Below are positions 1-5,174 of a stretch of DNA of 5,174 nt, piece after piece; the first letter of the stretch is position 1; each line of letters opens with the position of its first letter. Below the pieces are notes generated by a model. That model did no database searches and was not told the DNA's origin. It saw only the letters and a program-made list of their open reading frames with translations. The translations under genes and the position numbers were made by a program. The stretch covers positions 1 to 5,174 of the forward strand of contig CAQTPN010000138.1 in NCBI GenBank assembly GCA_948888345.1. Reading direction: 5' to 3'. This stretch comes from an uncultured bacterium. GTDB taxonomy: Bacteria > Cyanobacteriota > Vampirovibrionia > Gastranaerophilales > Gastranaerophilaceae.

Positions 1-1
1 A

Positions 2-628
2 GTAGGCTGGGACCCCGGGATGTTTTCTTTAAACAGAATGTATGCAAATGCCATCCTTCCTGATGGAAATGATTATACTTTCTGGGGAAGAGGGGTAAGC
101 CAGGGACACTCTGATGCCATAAGAAGAGTGGAAGGCGTTTTGGATGCCAAACAATACACGGTTCCTGTTGAAAGAGCACTTAATGCGGTTAAAAACTGCG
201 AAAACCCAACCCTTTCAACCCGTGAAAAACATACAAGAGAATGCTATGTTGTTTTAAAAGAAGGCGCAGACCCGAAAAAGGTTGAAGAAGAAATTAAAAA
301 TATGCCGAATTATTTCGCAGATTATGATACAACCGTACACTTTATCTCGCTTGAAGAATTAAAACGCGACCATTCAAAAATTCCGCACGGGGGCTTTGTA
401 TTCAGAACAGGCAAAACAGGCTTAAACAAAGAAAACAGCCACATTATTGAATATAATTTAAAACTGGATTCAAACCCTGAATTTACATCAAGCGTGCTTA
501 TAGCTTATGCAAGAGCTGCTTACAAGTTAAATAAAGAAGGACAAAAAGGCTGCAGAACAGTATTTGATATAGCACCTGCCTATTTAAGCCCCAAATCCGG
601 CGAAGAACTTAGAAAAACAATGCTGTAA
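2..628 (+). CDS. ddh: meso-diaminopimelate dehydrogenase, C-terminal part (5' end cut by window edge)
   Basis: Ddh is a cytosolic NADP-dependent enzyme that interconverts L-tetrahydrodipicolinate plus ammonia and meso-diaminopimelate. It gives a one-step route to lysine and the peptidoglycan cross-linking residue. The frame is open from the first bases (V-G-W-D-P-G-M), so the ATG at position 20 is internal and not the start. The visible 208 residues closely match my memory of the Corynebacterium enzyme (about 320 residues). Counting from that Met, I see FWGRGVSQGHSDAIRR at 21-36, MPNYFADY at 95-102, PHGG at 122-125, KLDSNPEFTSS at 148-158 and IAPAYLSP at 184-191. These belong to the substrate-binding and dimerisation domain. 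The missing N-terminal 110-120 residues would hold most of the Rossmann NADP-binding fold. The gene ends with TAA and runs straight into a terminator, facing the convergent transporter gene. No frameshift is visible. Confidence 0.95.
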   Translation, partial: VGWDPGMFSLNRMYANAILPDGNDYTFWGRGVSQGHSDAIRRVEGVLDAKQYTVPVERALNAVKNCENPTLSTREKHTRECYVVLKEGADPKKVEEEIKNMPNYFADYDTTVHFISLEELKRDHSKIPHGGFVFRTGKTGLNKENSHIIEYNLKLDSNPEFTSSVLIAYARAAYKLNKEGQKGCRTVFDIAPAYLSPKSGEELRKTML

Positions 629-646
629 AACAAAATATTACAAAAT

Positions 647-679
647 AAAAGGCGGAGATTGAACTACTCCGCCTTTTTT
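647..679. terminator. bidirectional rho-independent terminator between ddh and the CstA-family gene
   Basis: GGCGGAG (651-657) pairs perfectly with CTCCGCC (667-673) around a 9-base loop. Flanking AAAA (647-650) and TTTT (674-677) extend the stem. Read on the plus strand, the hairpin is followed by six T and ends ddh. Read on the minus strand, it is followed by TTTTATTTTG and ends the transporter gene. The transporter stop codon (664-666, TAG on the minus strand) lies in the loop, and its last codons (K-A-E) form one arm, so the two convergent genes share a very compact terminator. Confidence 0.9.
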
Positions 680-2100
680 AAACACTTCTTTACAATAAAA
701 TACAGGCTTAATATTGTTAATAAAATTCCGAGGATTTCGGATACCGCATATGAAAGATTAAAGCCTATTTTTGCATTTAAAATAAACGATGAGGTTATAA
801 AAATATAAAAAGCTCCGGGAATTAAAGTTATAAAATAGTTTTTATCCTCACGATAAAGATATACTGTTGCATACAAGAAGGTTGGAATTGCAATCAGTTG
901 ATTTACAAATGTAAAATAACGCCAGATAAGACTAAAACTATCATTGTTACATTTTGCCCACCATAAAATTAAAACAAGACAAAATACAATAGGAATCATT
1001 ATTTTTACCCTGTTTAAAATAGAATTTTGCTTCAATTTAAAAATATCGCATAAAGTAAGTCTTAAAGCACGAAGTGCGGTATCGCCCGACGTTACAGGCA
1101 AAATTACAACTGCAAGAGTTACGATAAATGCAAGATAAGGAGCTGTAAATGTATCTGCTATTATATTTATTACACTTGCAGTACCTATAAGCCCATCCGG
1201 TACAAGATTTTGATTGTAAACACCCATGGCTGCCGCAGCCCAAATCATTGCAATTAAAGACTCAACACACATCATACCGTAAAAAATCTTTTTACCTTGT
1301 TTTTCTTTTTCAACGGTTCTTGAAATTATTGCAGCCTGTGTTGAATGGAATCCTGACAAAAGCCCGCAGCTTACCGTCATAAAGAAAATCGGCAGTATAT
1401 GATAGCCCTTAGGGTGAATATTTATATTTGAAAAGGTTAATTCTGTAAGATTTATACCTTTTATAAAAAATCCTGCAAGTATAAAAAGAGTTCCTAATAA
1501 AAGCATAACCGTAAAAACGGGGTAAAACCGGCCTATAATTTTATCAATAGGAAACATTGCAGCAAAAATATAATAAAGTGCAATCACAATATAAATTAAA
1601 ATTACAACAGGATTATTAATTGAAAAATCACTTACATTAAAAAACCTTTCCGCAATAACATCACCTGCAGTATAAATAAAAACCGCAGCAAGCAGAATAA
1701 GCATAACGGATACTATCCCGACAAAAATTTGATAAAAACGCTTGCCTAAATATTTATTGATAAGTTCCGTGACCTGTGCACCATTATTTCTGACAGATAT
1801 CATCCCGCAGAAATAATCATGTACACTTCCCATAAAAATGCACCCGAAAGGAATTAATATAAAAGCAAAGGGCCCGAAAAGTATCCCTTGAATTGCTCCT
1901 AAAATCGGCCCTAAGCCTGCTATATTTAAAAGGTGGATAAGCATATTTTTATTTTGAGATAAAGGAACAAAATCAACACCGTCATTTAAAGCAATAGCGG
2001 GAGTTTTTCTATCATCCGGCGCAAAATTTTTCTCAACATATTTTGAATAAAAAATATATCCGAATGCTAAAATCAAAAGCCCTATAACAAAAGTAATCAT
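664..2100 (-). CDS. CstA-family (carbon starvation protein) membrane transporter, short form
   Basis: This is a 478-residue polytopic inner-membrane protein of the CstA family. Characterised members (CstA and BtsT of Escherichia coli, CstA of Campylobacter) take up pyruvate or are linked to peptide use during carbon limitation. Family landmarks are TPA (33-35), DGVDFVP (40-46), IAGLGPILG (60-68), GSVHDY (91-96), SVRNNG (102-107), FHSTQAAIISRT (251-262), PVTSGDTALRALRL (345-358) and WRYFTFVNQLIA (393-404). I estimate about 12 to 13 hydrophobic segments, the first at residues 2-19. The protein is about 220 residues shorter than E. coli CstA and ends in a basic tail (KKCLKKAE) soon after the last membrane segment, as in the short versions of the family. 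The ATG start has a good ribosome binding site, GAGGGG (2109-2114), 8 bases away. The gene follows the dut operon on the same strand, but hairpins between them suggest its own transcript. The substrate cannot be told from sequence, so I give no symbol. Confidence 0.88.
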   Translation of the reverse strand: MITFVIGLLILAFGYIFYSKYVEKNFAPDDRKTPAIALNDGVDFVPLSQNKNMLIHLLNIAGLGPILGAIQGILFGPFAFILIPFGCIFMGSVHDYFCGMISVRNNGAQVTELINKYLGKRFYQIFVGIVSVMLILLAAVFIYTAGDVIAERFFNVSDFSINNPVVILIYIVIALYYIFAAMFPIDKIIGRFYPVFTVMLLLGTLFILAGFFIKGINLTELTFSNINIHPKGYHILPIFFMTVSCGLLSGFHSTQAAIISRTVEKEKQGKKIFYGMMCVESLIAMIWAAAAMGVYNQNLVPDGLIGTASVINIIADTFTAPYLAFIVTLAVVILPVTSGDTALRALRLTLCDIFKLKQNSILNRVKIMIPIVFCLVLILWWAKCNNDSFSLIWRYFTFVNQLIAIPTFLYATVYLYREDKNYFITLIPGAFYIFITSSFILNAKIGFNLSYAVSEILGILLTILSLYFIVKKCLKKAE

Positions 2101-2182
2101 TCTGTCAACCCCTCACTTTTATTTAAAGAATACCATATAATGCCGCCTTTAGGCCACATGGAGTTGCAAAGAAGAAACAGAG

Positions 2183-2206
2183 GGCACTTATTCTCTTCAA
2201 AGTGCC
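2183..2206 (-). terminator. probable terminator of the decarboxylase-coaX-dut operon
   Basis: GGCACTT (2183-2189) and AAGTGCC (2200-2206) form a perfect 7-bp stem with a 10-base loop, 42 bases past the dut stop codon. On the minus strand the hairpin is followed by a T-rich but interrupted tract (CTCTGTTTCTTCTTTG). This fits a weak or imperfect rho-independent terminator for the operon. On the plus strand it is followed by A-rich sequence, so it would not work in that direction. Confidence 0.55.
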
Positions 2207-2210
2207 TAAA

Positions 2211-2227
2211 AGAAATTAAGAATTTCT
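2211..2227. repeat. short inverted repeat downstream of dut
   Basis: AGAAATT (2211-2217) and AATTTCT (2221-2227) are perfect inverted copies separated by AAG. On the minus strand the right arm runs into TTTT. The hairpin therefore sits directly before the GGCACTT hairpin and may help 3'-end formation or protect the dut transcript. The stem is almost all A-T, so by itself it is weak and could be chance. Confidence 0.4.
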
Positions 2228-2248
2228 ATATCTATGGTTTTGCCTGTT

Positions 2249-2692
2249 TTAGACCCCTGTTGAGCCAAAACCGCCCTGCCCTCTTATTGTTTCACTTAAT
2301 TTTTCAACAACGGATATTTCGGCCCGAACAACGGGTGCTATAAGCATTTGAGCTATTCTATCCCCTCTTTGAATTGTAAAATCCTCATTTGATAGGTTTA
2401 TAAGCCCGACACAAACTTCACCCCTGTAATCTTCATCAATTGTGCCCACGCAGTTTGAAAGCGTTATTCCGCTCTTTATGGCAAGGCCGCTTCTTGGCCG
2501 GATTTGAGCCTCATAGCCTCTCGGTAATTCAATTTTTATACCTGCAGGAATAAGTGCACGCCCTAATGGTTTTAAAGTCACAGGTTCATCAATTGAAGCC
2601 ACAATATCCATGCCTGCAGCCCCTTCGGTTTTGTATTCAGGTATTCCTGCACAGTGAGGTAATTTTTCAACCTTCAATAAAATCTGTTCCAT
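2249..2692 (-). CDS. dut: deoxyuridine 5'-triphosphate nucleotidohydrolase (dUTPase)
   Basis: This trimeric cytosolic dUTPase hydrolyses dUTP to dUMP and pyrophosphate. It keeps uracil out of DNA and supplies dUMP for thymidylate synthesis. At 147 residues it has the normal length. All five family motifs are present in order: AGMDI (26-30), PRSGL (66-70), [11 protein letters not shown] (83-93), with the presumed water-activating Asp86 and uracil-contacting Tyr89, RGDRIAQ (109-115), and the glycine-rich C-terminal arm [10 protein letters not shown] (137-146). The protein therefore looks complete and active. The ATG start has an AGAGG-type ribosome binding site that overlaps the coaX stop codon, so it is likely translated from the same message as coaX. 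It is the last gene of the minus-strand operon and is followed by hairpins. Confidence 0.97.
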   Translation of the reverse strand: MEQILLKVEKLPHCAGIPEYKTEGAAGMDIVASIDEPVTLKPLGRALIPAGIKIELPRGYEAQIRPRSGLAIKSGITLSNCVGTIDEDYRGEVCVGLINLSNEDFTIQRGDRIAQMLIAPVVRAEISVVEKLSETIRGQGGFGSTGV

Positions 2693-2700
2693 TATAAATT

Positions 2701-2706
2701 CCTCTA
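2701..2706 (-). promoter_or_regulatory. dut ribosome binding site overlapping the coaX stop codon
   Basis: On the minus strand the bases read TAGAGG. TAG is the coaX stop codon and AGAGG is the Shine-Dalgarno sequence for dut, 8 bases before its ATG. Ribosomes finishing coaX sit on the dut initiation site, which favours coupled translation. Confidence 0.75.
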
Positions 2707-3498
2707 TTTATTCAGTTCATACAAATATTTCAATCCAATAAGCGTTAAATCTTTATTAATGTAATCAATATCCCTCTCAAGGCTTGAAAATAAAACGCTT
2801 GAAAAACCGCCTGTTGCAATAACACAGGCACTATTGACCGCATTAAGCTCTTCTTCGCAAAGTTTAATCATCCCGTCTATCATACAGGCATGGCCTCTTA
2901 CAATACCGGACATCATAGCATTAATGGTATTTTTTCCGATTGCGGTTTTAGGTGCTTCAATTTTAACTTTGGGCAGTTTTGATGTAAAGCTGCTTAAAGA
3001 ATTTGCCTGTATCTTAAGCCCTGGAGCAATAATGCCGCCTGCAAATTTCTTATTTTTATCTACAATATCAAATGTGGTTGCCGTACCAAAATCAATAACA
3101 ATAGCAGGCAGTCTATACAGTTTAACTGCAGCTGCTGCATTTGCAATCCTGTCTGCACCAAGCTCTTTTGGTTCATCTAAATCAATCTCAAAAGGCAGCT
3201 TTAATTTATGCGAAACAAGAATACTCTCAATTTTTAAATATTTTTTAAGCGCACCCTTAAAAATTTCCCCGAGGGGCGGTACAACGGTTGAAATAACGGC
3301 AGCTTCAATTTTTATGTCGTTAAAAACAGATTTTAAAAGATTTAAAATTAAAATACCGTATTCATCTTCCGTGCGTTTTAAATCTGATGCAATATTCCAA
3401 TTAATAAGAAGCTCTTCCCTATCCTCAGGGCCATTTAAACCCTTGCCAAAAACGCCTATATTCGTATGTGTATTCCCGATATCTACCGCAAGCAGCAT
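2704..3498 (-). CDS. coaX: type III pantothenate kinase
   Basis: CoaX phosphorylates pantothenate with ATP to give 4'-phosphopantothenate, the first step of coenzyme A synthesis in the cytosol. Type III enzymes belong to the acetate and sugar kinase/Hsp70/actin (ASKHA) fold. Characterised members need a monovalent cation and are not inhibited by CoA. The 264 residues match the family length of about 250-265. Visible motifs are the N-terminal phosphate-binding strand [14 protein letters not shown] (4-17), KRTEDEYG (41-48), the pantothenate-binding and catalytic segment [10 protein letters not shown] (112-121) with Asp116 and Arg117, the second nucleotide motif [12 protein letters not shown] (135-146), GGIIAPG (154-160), and the C-terminal ATGG (228-231). 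Nothing essential appears to be missing. The ATG is preceded by AGAGGG five bases away, and the decarboxylase stop codon lies 17 bases upstream, so the two are almost certainly co-transcribed. Confidence 0.96.
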   Translation of the reverse strand: MLLAVDIGNTHTNIGVFGKGLNGPEDREELLINWNIASDLKRTEDEYGILILNLLKSVFNDIKIEAAVISTVVPPLGEIFKGALKKYLKIESILVSHKLKLPFEIDLDEPKELGADRIANAAAAVKLYRLPAIVIDFGTATTFDIVDKNKKFAGGIIAPGLKIQANSLSSFTSKLPKVKIEAPKTAIGKNTINAMMSGIVRGHACMIDGMIKLCEEELNAVNSACVIATGGFSSVLFSSLERDIDYINKDLTLIGLKYLYELNK

Positions 3499-3515
3499 AA
3501 AATCCCTCTTAAAGT

Positions 3516-5012
3516 TTATTTATCAATCACTTCAATCTCTGAAAAATCCGATAAATAAGGCAAGTGTTCTTCTTTTATAATTTCCCCGGGCAATAATACG
3601 GAAATCCCCGGAGGGCAAAGTGCTATAACCTCGGCTGAAATCTTCCCGACAGCATCTTCAATTTTTACAAGTTTTTTAGATGCAAAATAGGCCTCTCTCG
3701 GGTTCATAACAGTTTCAGGCCTCATTAAAGGCATATACTTTTTCCCCTCAAGGTGGCATATATCAGGATATTCACGCTTTGAAATTTCTTTAAGTGCCTT
3801 TATTAAATATTCAAATTCAGCCCTTGTATTTCCGATATTTGATAAAATCAAAACCCCGATATCGGAAGCCGATTCAATTTCAATATTAAAATCTAATTCC
3901 AAAATGGTTTCCAAACGCTTTCCGCTTAAACCTTCCATTTTTATAAAGATTTTTGTAACGTCGCATTTTATATTATCATCTTCCCCTAAAACTGAAAGAT
4001 TTTTAATATTTTTTGCCTCACGCCTAAAATATTTTGCATTATCAATTGCATTTTTGATTAATTTCTGCCCGCCTTTGGAACTTAAATGCGCACGCGCAGC
4101 ATCAAGACTTGCAAGCAAAAGAATTGAAGGACTTGTCGTATGCAGAAGTTTTAGGGCATGTTCAATTTTATGGACATCAAGCTTAGAATTTTTTGAAATA
4201 TGAAGCATGGAAGCCTGTGTCATTGCACCGCCGGTTTTATGCAGAGAATGCACAACCGCATCCGCGCCGAGCTCAAGCGCACAGGAAGGCAGCTCGCTGC
4301 TGTAATTCCATAACGAACCATGAGCTTCATCCACAATTAAAGGTACATCATATTTTTTGCAAATCTCAGCCATACCTTTAATATCAGATACCATGCCCTC
4401 ATAAGTAGGATTTACAACCCATACAAACTTAGCCTCAGGCTTCAATTGAAGCTGGTGTTCAAGTTCGTCCGCTTCAATAGCACCAAATATTGACCAGTCA
4501 CCCAGCAATTGCGGCATAAGCCATGTAGGATTGGAACCGGTAAGAATGGTCCCTGTAAGCACAGAGCGGTGAGAATTTCTTGCAATAATAATTTCATCAA
4601 GAGGAGATACAACCCCGAAAGCTATTGCAAGGTTTGAAATCGTACTTCCGGATGTTATAAAAAATGTTCTTTTTGAATTGTAAGCAATACTTGCCACTTT
4701 CATTGCATCGGCTATGGCACCTGTGGCAGGGTGAAGTGTCCCGAGAGAATCAAATTCATCCGTTGTATCTAACAATAAAGCGTCTTGACCGATTAAATTT
4801 TCAAAACGTCCTAAAACACCTCTTCCTCTGTTATGTCCCGGAATATGAAATCCGACACAGGGAGACTTTTTATAGTTTTCAAGTGCATCCAAAAGAGGAG
4901 CAGTAACAACCTCTTCTTCAAAAGAAGCAGATAATTCTCTGTCGTATAAAATTGAAGGCTTTATATTAAATTCTTCTATAGGATTTGATTTAAAAGAGAT
5001 ATTCTTATTCAA
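3516..5012 (-). CDS. Orn/Lys/Arg decarboxylase, fold-type I, PLP-dependent (arginine or lysine decarboxylase-like)
   Basis: Enzymes of this family remove the carboxyl group of arginine, lysine or ornithine to make agmatine, cadaverine or putrescine, the start of polyamine synthesis. The 498-residue protein lacks the N-terminal wing domain of the large acid-inducible E. coli enzymes and has the size of the short SpeA-type form of Bacillus. Motifs seen are FHIPGHNRG (55-63), LHPATGAI (93-100), TSGSTISNLA (120-129), NSHRS (146-150) with the His expected to stack on PLP, NPTYEGMVSD (201-210), VDEAHGS (227-233), HSLHKT (255-260) with Lys259 as the PLP lysine, and the C-terminal-domain signature CPPGISVLLPGE (456-467). 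The start is TTG: an in-frame stop lies three codons upstream and the first internal Met is near residue 104, inside the catalytic domain. AAGGT, 8 bases before the TTG, supports this choice. The actual substrate is undecided. It heads the operon with coaX and dut. Confidence 0.93.
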   Translation of the reverse strand: MNKNISFKSNPIEEFNIKPSILYDRELSASFEEEVVTAPLLDALENYKKSPCVGFHIPGHNRGRGVLGRFENLIGQDALLLDTTDEFDSLGTLHPATGAIADAMKVASIAYNSKRTFFITSGSTISNLAIAFGVVSPLDEIIIARNSHRSVLTGTILTGSNPTWLMPQLLGDWSIFGAIEADELEHQLQLKPEAKFVWVVNPTYEGMVSDIKGMAEICKKYDVPLIVDEAHGSLWNYSSELPSCALELGADAVVHSLHKTGGAMTQASMLHISKNSKLDVHKIEHALKLLHTTSPSILLLASLDAARAHLSSKGGQKLIKNAIDNAKYFRREAKNIKNLSVLGEDDNIKCDVTKIFIKMEGLSGKRLETILELDFNIEIESASDIGVLILSNIGNTRAEFEYLIKALKEISKREYPDICHLEGKKYMPLMRPETVMNPREAYFASKKLVKIEDAVGKISAEVIALCPPGISVLLPGEIIKEEHLPYLSDFSEIEVIDK

Positions 5013-5070
5013 ATTTGATTACCTTAATTAAATTAACAATAATATTATATACATAAAAGCAGAAAAACAT
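5005..5070 (-). CDS. possible 21-residue leader peptide overlapping the decarboxylase start
   Basis: On the minus strand an ATG at 5070-5068 opens a 21-codon frame ending in TAA at 5007-5005. It overlaps the first codons of the decarboxylase (TTG at 5012-5010) by 8 bases, in a different frame. A very strong Shine-Dalgarno sequence, GGGAGG, lies at 5079-5084, exactly 8 bases upstream. This site is stronger than the AAGGT used by the decarboxylase itself. The predicted peptide starts MFFCFYVYN, is hydrophobic and aromatic in its first half, and has two lysines near the end. I do not recognise it. Inference: it may couple or attenuate decarboxylase translation, as upstream peptides do for some polyamine genes. 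It could also be chance in AT-rich DNA, because short frames are common, but the ribosome binding site argues for translation. Confidence 0.45.
   Translation of the reverse strand: MFFCFYVYNIIVNLIKVIKFE
5021..5025 (-). promoter_or_regulatory. ribosome binding site for the TTG start of the decarboxylase
   Basis: The minus strand reads AAGGT, then 8 bases, then TTG. Together with the in-frame TAA at 5019-5021, this fixes the start at TTG, since no ATG or GTG start is available upstream in frame. The site is moderate in strength and lies inside the possible leader ORF, so ribosomes translating the leader would pass over it. Confidence 0.65.
5044..5049 (-). promoter_or_regulatory. candidate -10 box (TATAAT) for the decarboxylase operon
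   Basis: A perfect TATAAT lies on the minus strand 31 bases before the TTG start. It would give a transcript with a leader of about 25 bases that still contains the AAGGT site. No convincing -35 box is found 16-18 bases upstream, and the region is so AT-rich that TATAAT may be chance. If this promoter is used, the transcript would not include the leader ORF start. An alternative upstream -10 is described separately. Confidence 0.3.
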
Positions 5071-5078
5071 AATTTTTG

Positions 5079-5084
5079 CCTCCC
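5079..5084 (-). promoter_or_regulatory. strong ribosome binding site in front of the possible leader ORF
   Basis: The minus strand carries GGGAGG, a near-perfect anti-16S match, 8 bases before an ATG. It is one of the few G-rich stretches in the otherwise AT-rich 160 bases upstream of the decarboxylase. It is the main reason to take the short ORF seriously. Confidence 0.5.
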
Positions 5085-5115
5085 AAAATTGCTAATCTTT
5101 ACGTTTTGTTTCAAA

Positions 5116-5124
5116 ATATTAACA
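5116..5124 (-). promoter_or_regulatory. candidate extended -10 promoter upstream of the leader ORF
   Basis: The minus strand reads TGTTAATAT, a TGn motif followed by a 4-of-6 match to TATAAT. Transcription from here would begin near 5109 and would include both the GGGAGG site and the leader ORF. No good -35 box accompanies it. This is a weak call made because the leader ORF, if real, needs a promoter upstream of 5084. Confidence 0.2.
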
Positions 5125-5157
5125 GATAGAAAAATTTTTATTAATTTTGAGCAAAAA

Positions 5158-5174
5158 CTAATAAAAAGGCGCAA
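5158..5174 (-). terminator. possible 3' half of a terminator from a gene beyond the right edge
   Basis: At the right edge the minus strand reads TTGCGCC followed by TTTTTATTAG. This looks like the descending arm and T-tract of a rho-independent terminator whose other arm would lie past 5174. If so, a minus-strand gene ends just outside the window and the decarboxylase operon begins independently. Only half of the structure is visible. Confidence 0.25.

Noticed and set aside
20..22. ATG at position 20 as the start of ddh.
   Set aside because: The frame continues upstream to the window edge and encodes the conserved V-G-W-D-P-G, so this Met is internal.
2081..2108. Perfect TTGACA (minus strand, 2103-2108) with TATAGG 16 bases downstream (2081-2086), resembling a sigma-70 promoter.
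   Set aside because: It lies between the ribosome binding site and the early codons of the transporter gene, so transcription from it would start inside the coding region and lose the start codon. It is probably chance, or at most a spurious internal promoter.
2101..2248. A riboswitch or structured RNA in front of the transporter gene.
   Set aside because: The gap is only 148 bases, and I see just the two terminator-like hairpins and a short GCC/GGC pairing. Nothing matches a known riboswitch core.
2140..2343. A 67-codon plus-strand frame crossing the gap and the 3' end of dut.
   Set aside because: It overlaps the conserved dUTPase motif 5 region in antisense and runs through the hairpins. 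No ribosome binding site precedes it.
2834..3580. A 248-codon open frame on the plus strand.
   Set aside because: It is antisense to coaX, whose motifs are complete. The composition is serine- and leucine-rich shadow coding, with no recognisable domain.
3904..4203. A 99-codon open frame on the plus strand, with two shorter ones at 4193-4381 and 4664-4906.
   Set aside because: All are antisense to the decarboxylase, carry no ribosome site worth noting and no domain, and reflect the codon bias of the real gene.

Overview
This AT-rich bacterial window holds five protein genes of ordinary metabolism. One is cut by the left edge. A possible 21-codon leader ORF also lies in front of the first gene of the minus-strand operon. 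Genes are tightly packed, with clear Shine-Dalgarno sites and factor-independent terminators. The low G+C content, meso-diaminopimelate dehydrogenase, short CstA-type transporter, type III pantothenate kinase and wing-less Orn/Lys/Arg decarboxylase suggest an anaerobic, possibly gut-associated bacterium. A Clostridia-like or non-photosynthetic cyanobacterial (Gastranaerophilales-like) lineage is plausible, but the sequence alone does not settle it.

Layout. Positions 2-628 (+) carry the C-terminal two thirds of diaminopimelate dehydrogenase (ddh). It converges on a CstA-family membrane transporter at 664-2100 (-). The two share a bidirectional terminator hairpin at about 647-677, whose right arm encodes the last three residues of the transporter. 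The 148-base gap at 2101-2248 holds two small hairpins that probably end the next transcription unit. That unit is a minus-strand operon read from right to left: Orn/Lys/Arg decarboxylase (3516-5012), type III pantothenate kinase coaX (2704-3498) and dUTPase dut (2249-2692). Gaps between these genes are 17 and 11 bases.

The decarboxylase appears to start with TTG. Just upstream, a 21-codon ORF with a much stronger ribosome binding site ends inside the first codons of the decarboxylase. This could be a translationally coupled leader peptide and is the most unusual feature here. The rest is AT-rich leader and promoter DNA, ending at the right edge in what looks like the tail of a terminator for a gene outside the window.

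Functionally the genes cover lysine and peptidoglycan precursor synthesis (ddh), probable pyruvate or peptide uptake (CstA family), polyamine synthesis (decarboxylase), the first step of coenzyme A synthesis (coaX) and removal of dUTP (dut). I saw no mobile element, CRISPR array, tRNA, rRNA or defence system. Apart from the leader ORF, the window looks like ordinary core genome.
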